The notes under the pieces: model-generated | The model's database searches: none | The model's input: only the letters and a program-made list of their open reading frames with translations | What the model was told of the DNA's origin: nothing | Source of the DNA: an uncultured Planctomycetaceae bacterium | GTDB taxonomy: Bacteria > Planctomycetota > Planctomycetia > Planctomycetales > Planctomycetaceae | DNA: 7,494 nucleotides | NCBI GenBank assembly: GCA_903921605.1 | Contig: CAIXQV010000708.1 | Coordinates: 1-7,494, forward strand | Reading direction: 5' to 3' | Shown here: positions 6,797 to 7,494 of the stretch, piece after piece | Numbering within the stretch: position 1 is the stretch's first letter | How the letters are laid out: every line of letters begins with the position of its first letter | Position numbers and translations under genes: made by a program

Positions 6797-6823
6797 CGGA
6801 AAGTTCTCGTTTAAAACCTTCCG
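6797..6823 (-). other. Potential RNA hairpin in the nuoG-nuoH gap
   Basis: On the coding strand the arms CGGAAGGTTTT and GAGAACTTTCCG can form an 11-pair stem with two G-U wobbles around a five-base loop (AAACG). The hairpin starts 13 bases after the nuoG stop codon. No run of T follows, so it is not a standard intrinsic terminator. It could be an mRNA processing or stability element, or chance. The rest of the 108-base gap shows no open frame and nothing I recognise except the nuoH ribosome site. Confidence 0.35.
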
Positions 6824-6836
6824 CTCACCTTTGTTT

Positions 6837-7493
6837 TCATACAGCGACGACGGCCTCGTCCAAAAGAACGCCATTAACCTTCAGTTCCGCATTACTGATC
6901 ACAGCCAGCGCCGGAATCGCTGAAGCAATCTCACTTCGCAATGTATCCGTCTGAATGAGTCCCGATCGTTCCGCAAGCTCCCACAGAAGTCGTCCATCCG
7001 GACGAGTCCCGTCAGGTCCTCGCACAGATCGACGAATCATTTGAGCCAGCCCCTTATGATTCACGAACACACCTTCACGCTCGACGAAGGTTCCCGAGGG
7101 CAGCACATGAGTCGCGTGCTTCAAAACCGGAGACGACAGGATGTCCTGCACAATCACAGTTTCGATCTTGCTGAATGCTTCCGCCTGAATCTCACTGATC
7201 CAGCCTTCCGGATCTCCGCCGACTAGGTAGACCGCGCTGAATTTTCCGGTTGATGAAAGTCGAAGGAGTTCTTCAAATGGCATGACGTCGCCAGCGAAGT
7301 GGCTCAGTACGGCTTCAACGCCAGCACGATTCGGAGCCTTCTCGGCGCGAATAGTGAATTTCACAGGCTCAACGACGTTGCCTTTGACGTCCTTCGGGAA
7401 CTGATCGTCTTTGCCTTCGATGCGAACCGGCCCCATCGCCAGAGTGACTTCACCGGACAAGCTCTTCAGGAAGCCAGCCAGCAGATAGGCTTC
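6837..7493 (-). CDS. nuoG: NADH-quinone oxidoreductase subunit G, C-terminal 218 residues (5' end outside the window)
   Basis: The frame is open from the right edge (first full codon at 7493) to TGA at 6837. It gives only the end of a protein usually 650 to 900 residues long. NuoG is the large iron-sulfur subunit of the complex I peripheral arm, and its C-terminal part resembles molybdopterin oxidoreductases such as formate dehydrogenase but normally binds no molybdenum cofactor. Seen here, numbered in the fragment: EAYLLAGFLKS (1-11), VYLVGGDPEGWI (88-99), and HATHVLPSGTFVEREGVFVN (126-145) followed by HKGLAQ, a typical late motif of this domain, and then DGRLLWELAERSG. The ferredoxin-like N-terminal domain and its cysteines lie outside the window, so they cannot be checked. 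A TTG at 7460 is in frame but is not a real start, because homologous sequence continues upstream of it. Position before nuoH fits nuoG. A separate formate dehydrogenase alpha subunit is a less likely alternative. Confidence 0.9.
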   Translation of the reverse strand, partial: EAYLLAGFLKSLSGEVTLAMGPVRIEGKDDQFPKDVKGNVVEPVKFTIRAEKAPNRAGVEAVLSHFAGDVMPFEELLRLSSTGKFSAVYLVGGDPEGWISEIQAEAFSKIETVIVQDILSSPVLKHATHVLPSGTFVEREGVFVNHKGLAQMIRRSVRGPDGTRPDGRLLWELAERSGLIQTDTLRSEIASAIPALAVISNAELKVNGVLLDEAVVAV

Positions 7494-7494
7494 T

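Overview
This window is almost wall-to-wall respiratory complex I (NADH:quinone oxidoreductase, NDH-1). All seven genes lie on the minus strand. In transcription order, from high to low coordinates, they are nuoG (3' part only, running off the right edge), nuoH, nuoI, nuoJ, nuoK, nuoL and nuoM (5' part only, running off the left edge). This is the canonical G-H-I-J-K-L-M order. nuoN would be expected beyond base 1, and the rest of nuoG and the earlier nuo genes beyond base 7494. There is no RNA gene, insertion sequence, CRISPR array or clear promoter, and no gene-free stretch longer than about 110 bases.

The genes encode the membrane arm and part of its connection to the peripheral arm. NuoG (C-terminal molybdopterin-oxidoreductase-like domain) and NuoI (two [4Fe-4S] clusters) belong to the electron path. 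NuoH, with NuoI, forms the end of that path at the quinone chamber. NuoJ and NuoK link NuoH to the pump modules. NuoM and NuoL are antiporter-like proton-pumping subunits, and NuoL carries the long lateral helix. The key charged membrane residues are present in NuoK, NuoL and NuoM, so the complex looks functional. nuoI-nuoJ and nuoJ-nuoK each overlap by ATGA, which suggests translational coupling. The other junctions are 68 to 108 bases, short enough for one transcript.

The organism is probably a bacterium of the Planctomycetota or a relative. This is inference from moderate GC, patchy Shine-Dalgarno use, several subunits with extra Pro/Ala-rich or His-rich segments, and an intergenic heptamer repeat of a kind I associate with such genomes. 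It is not proven by any marker here.

I do not see a novel biological system. The points worth a second look are small: two adjacent heptamer tandem arrays between nuoH and nuoI, two extra N-terminal helices plus a low-complexity insert in NuoJ, a roughly 60-residue hydrophilic tail on NuoK, a His-rich tail on NuoH, and a hairpin in the nuoG-nuoH gap.
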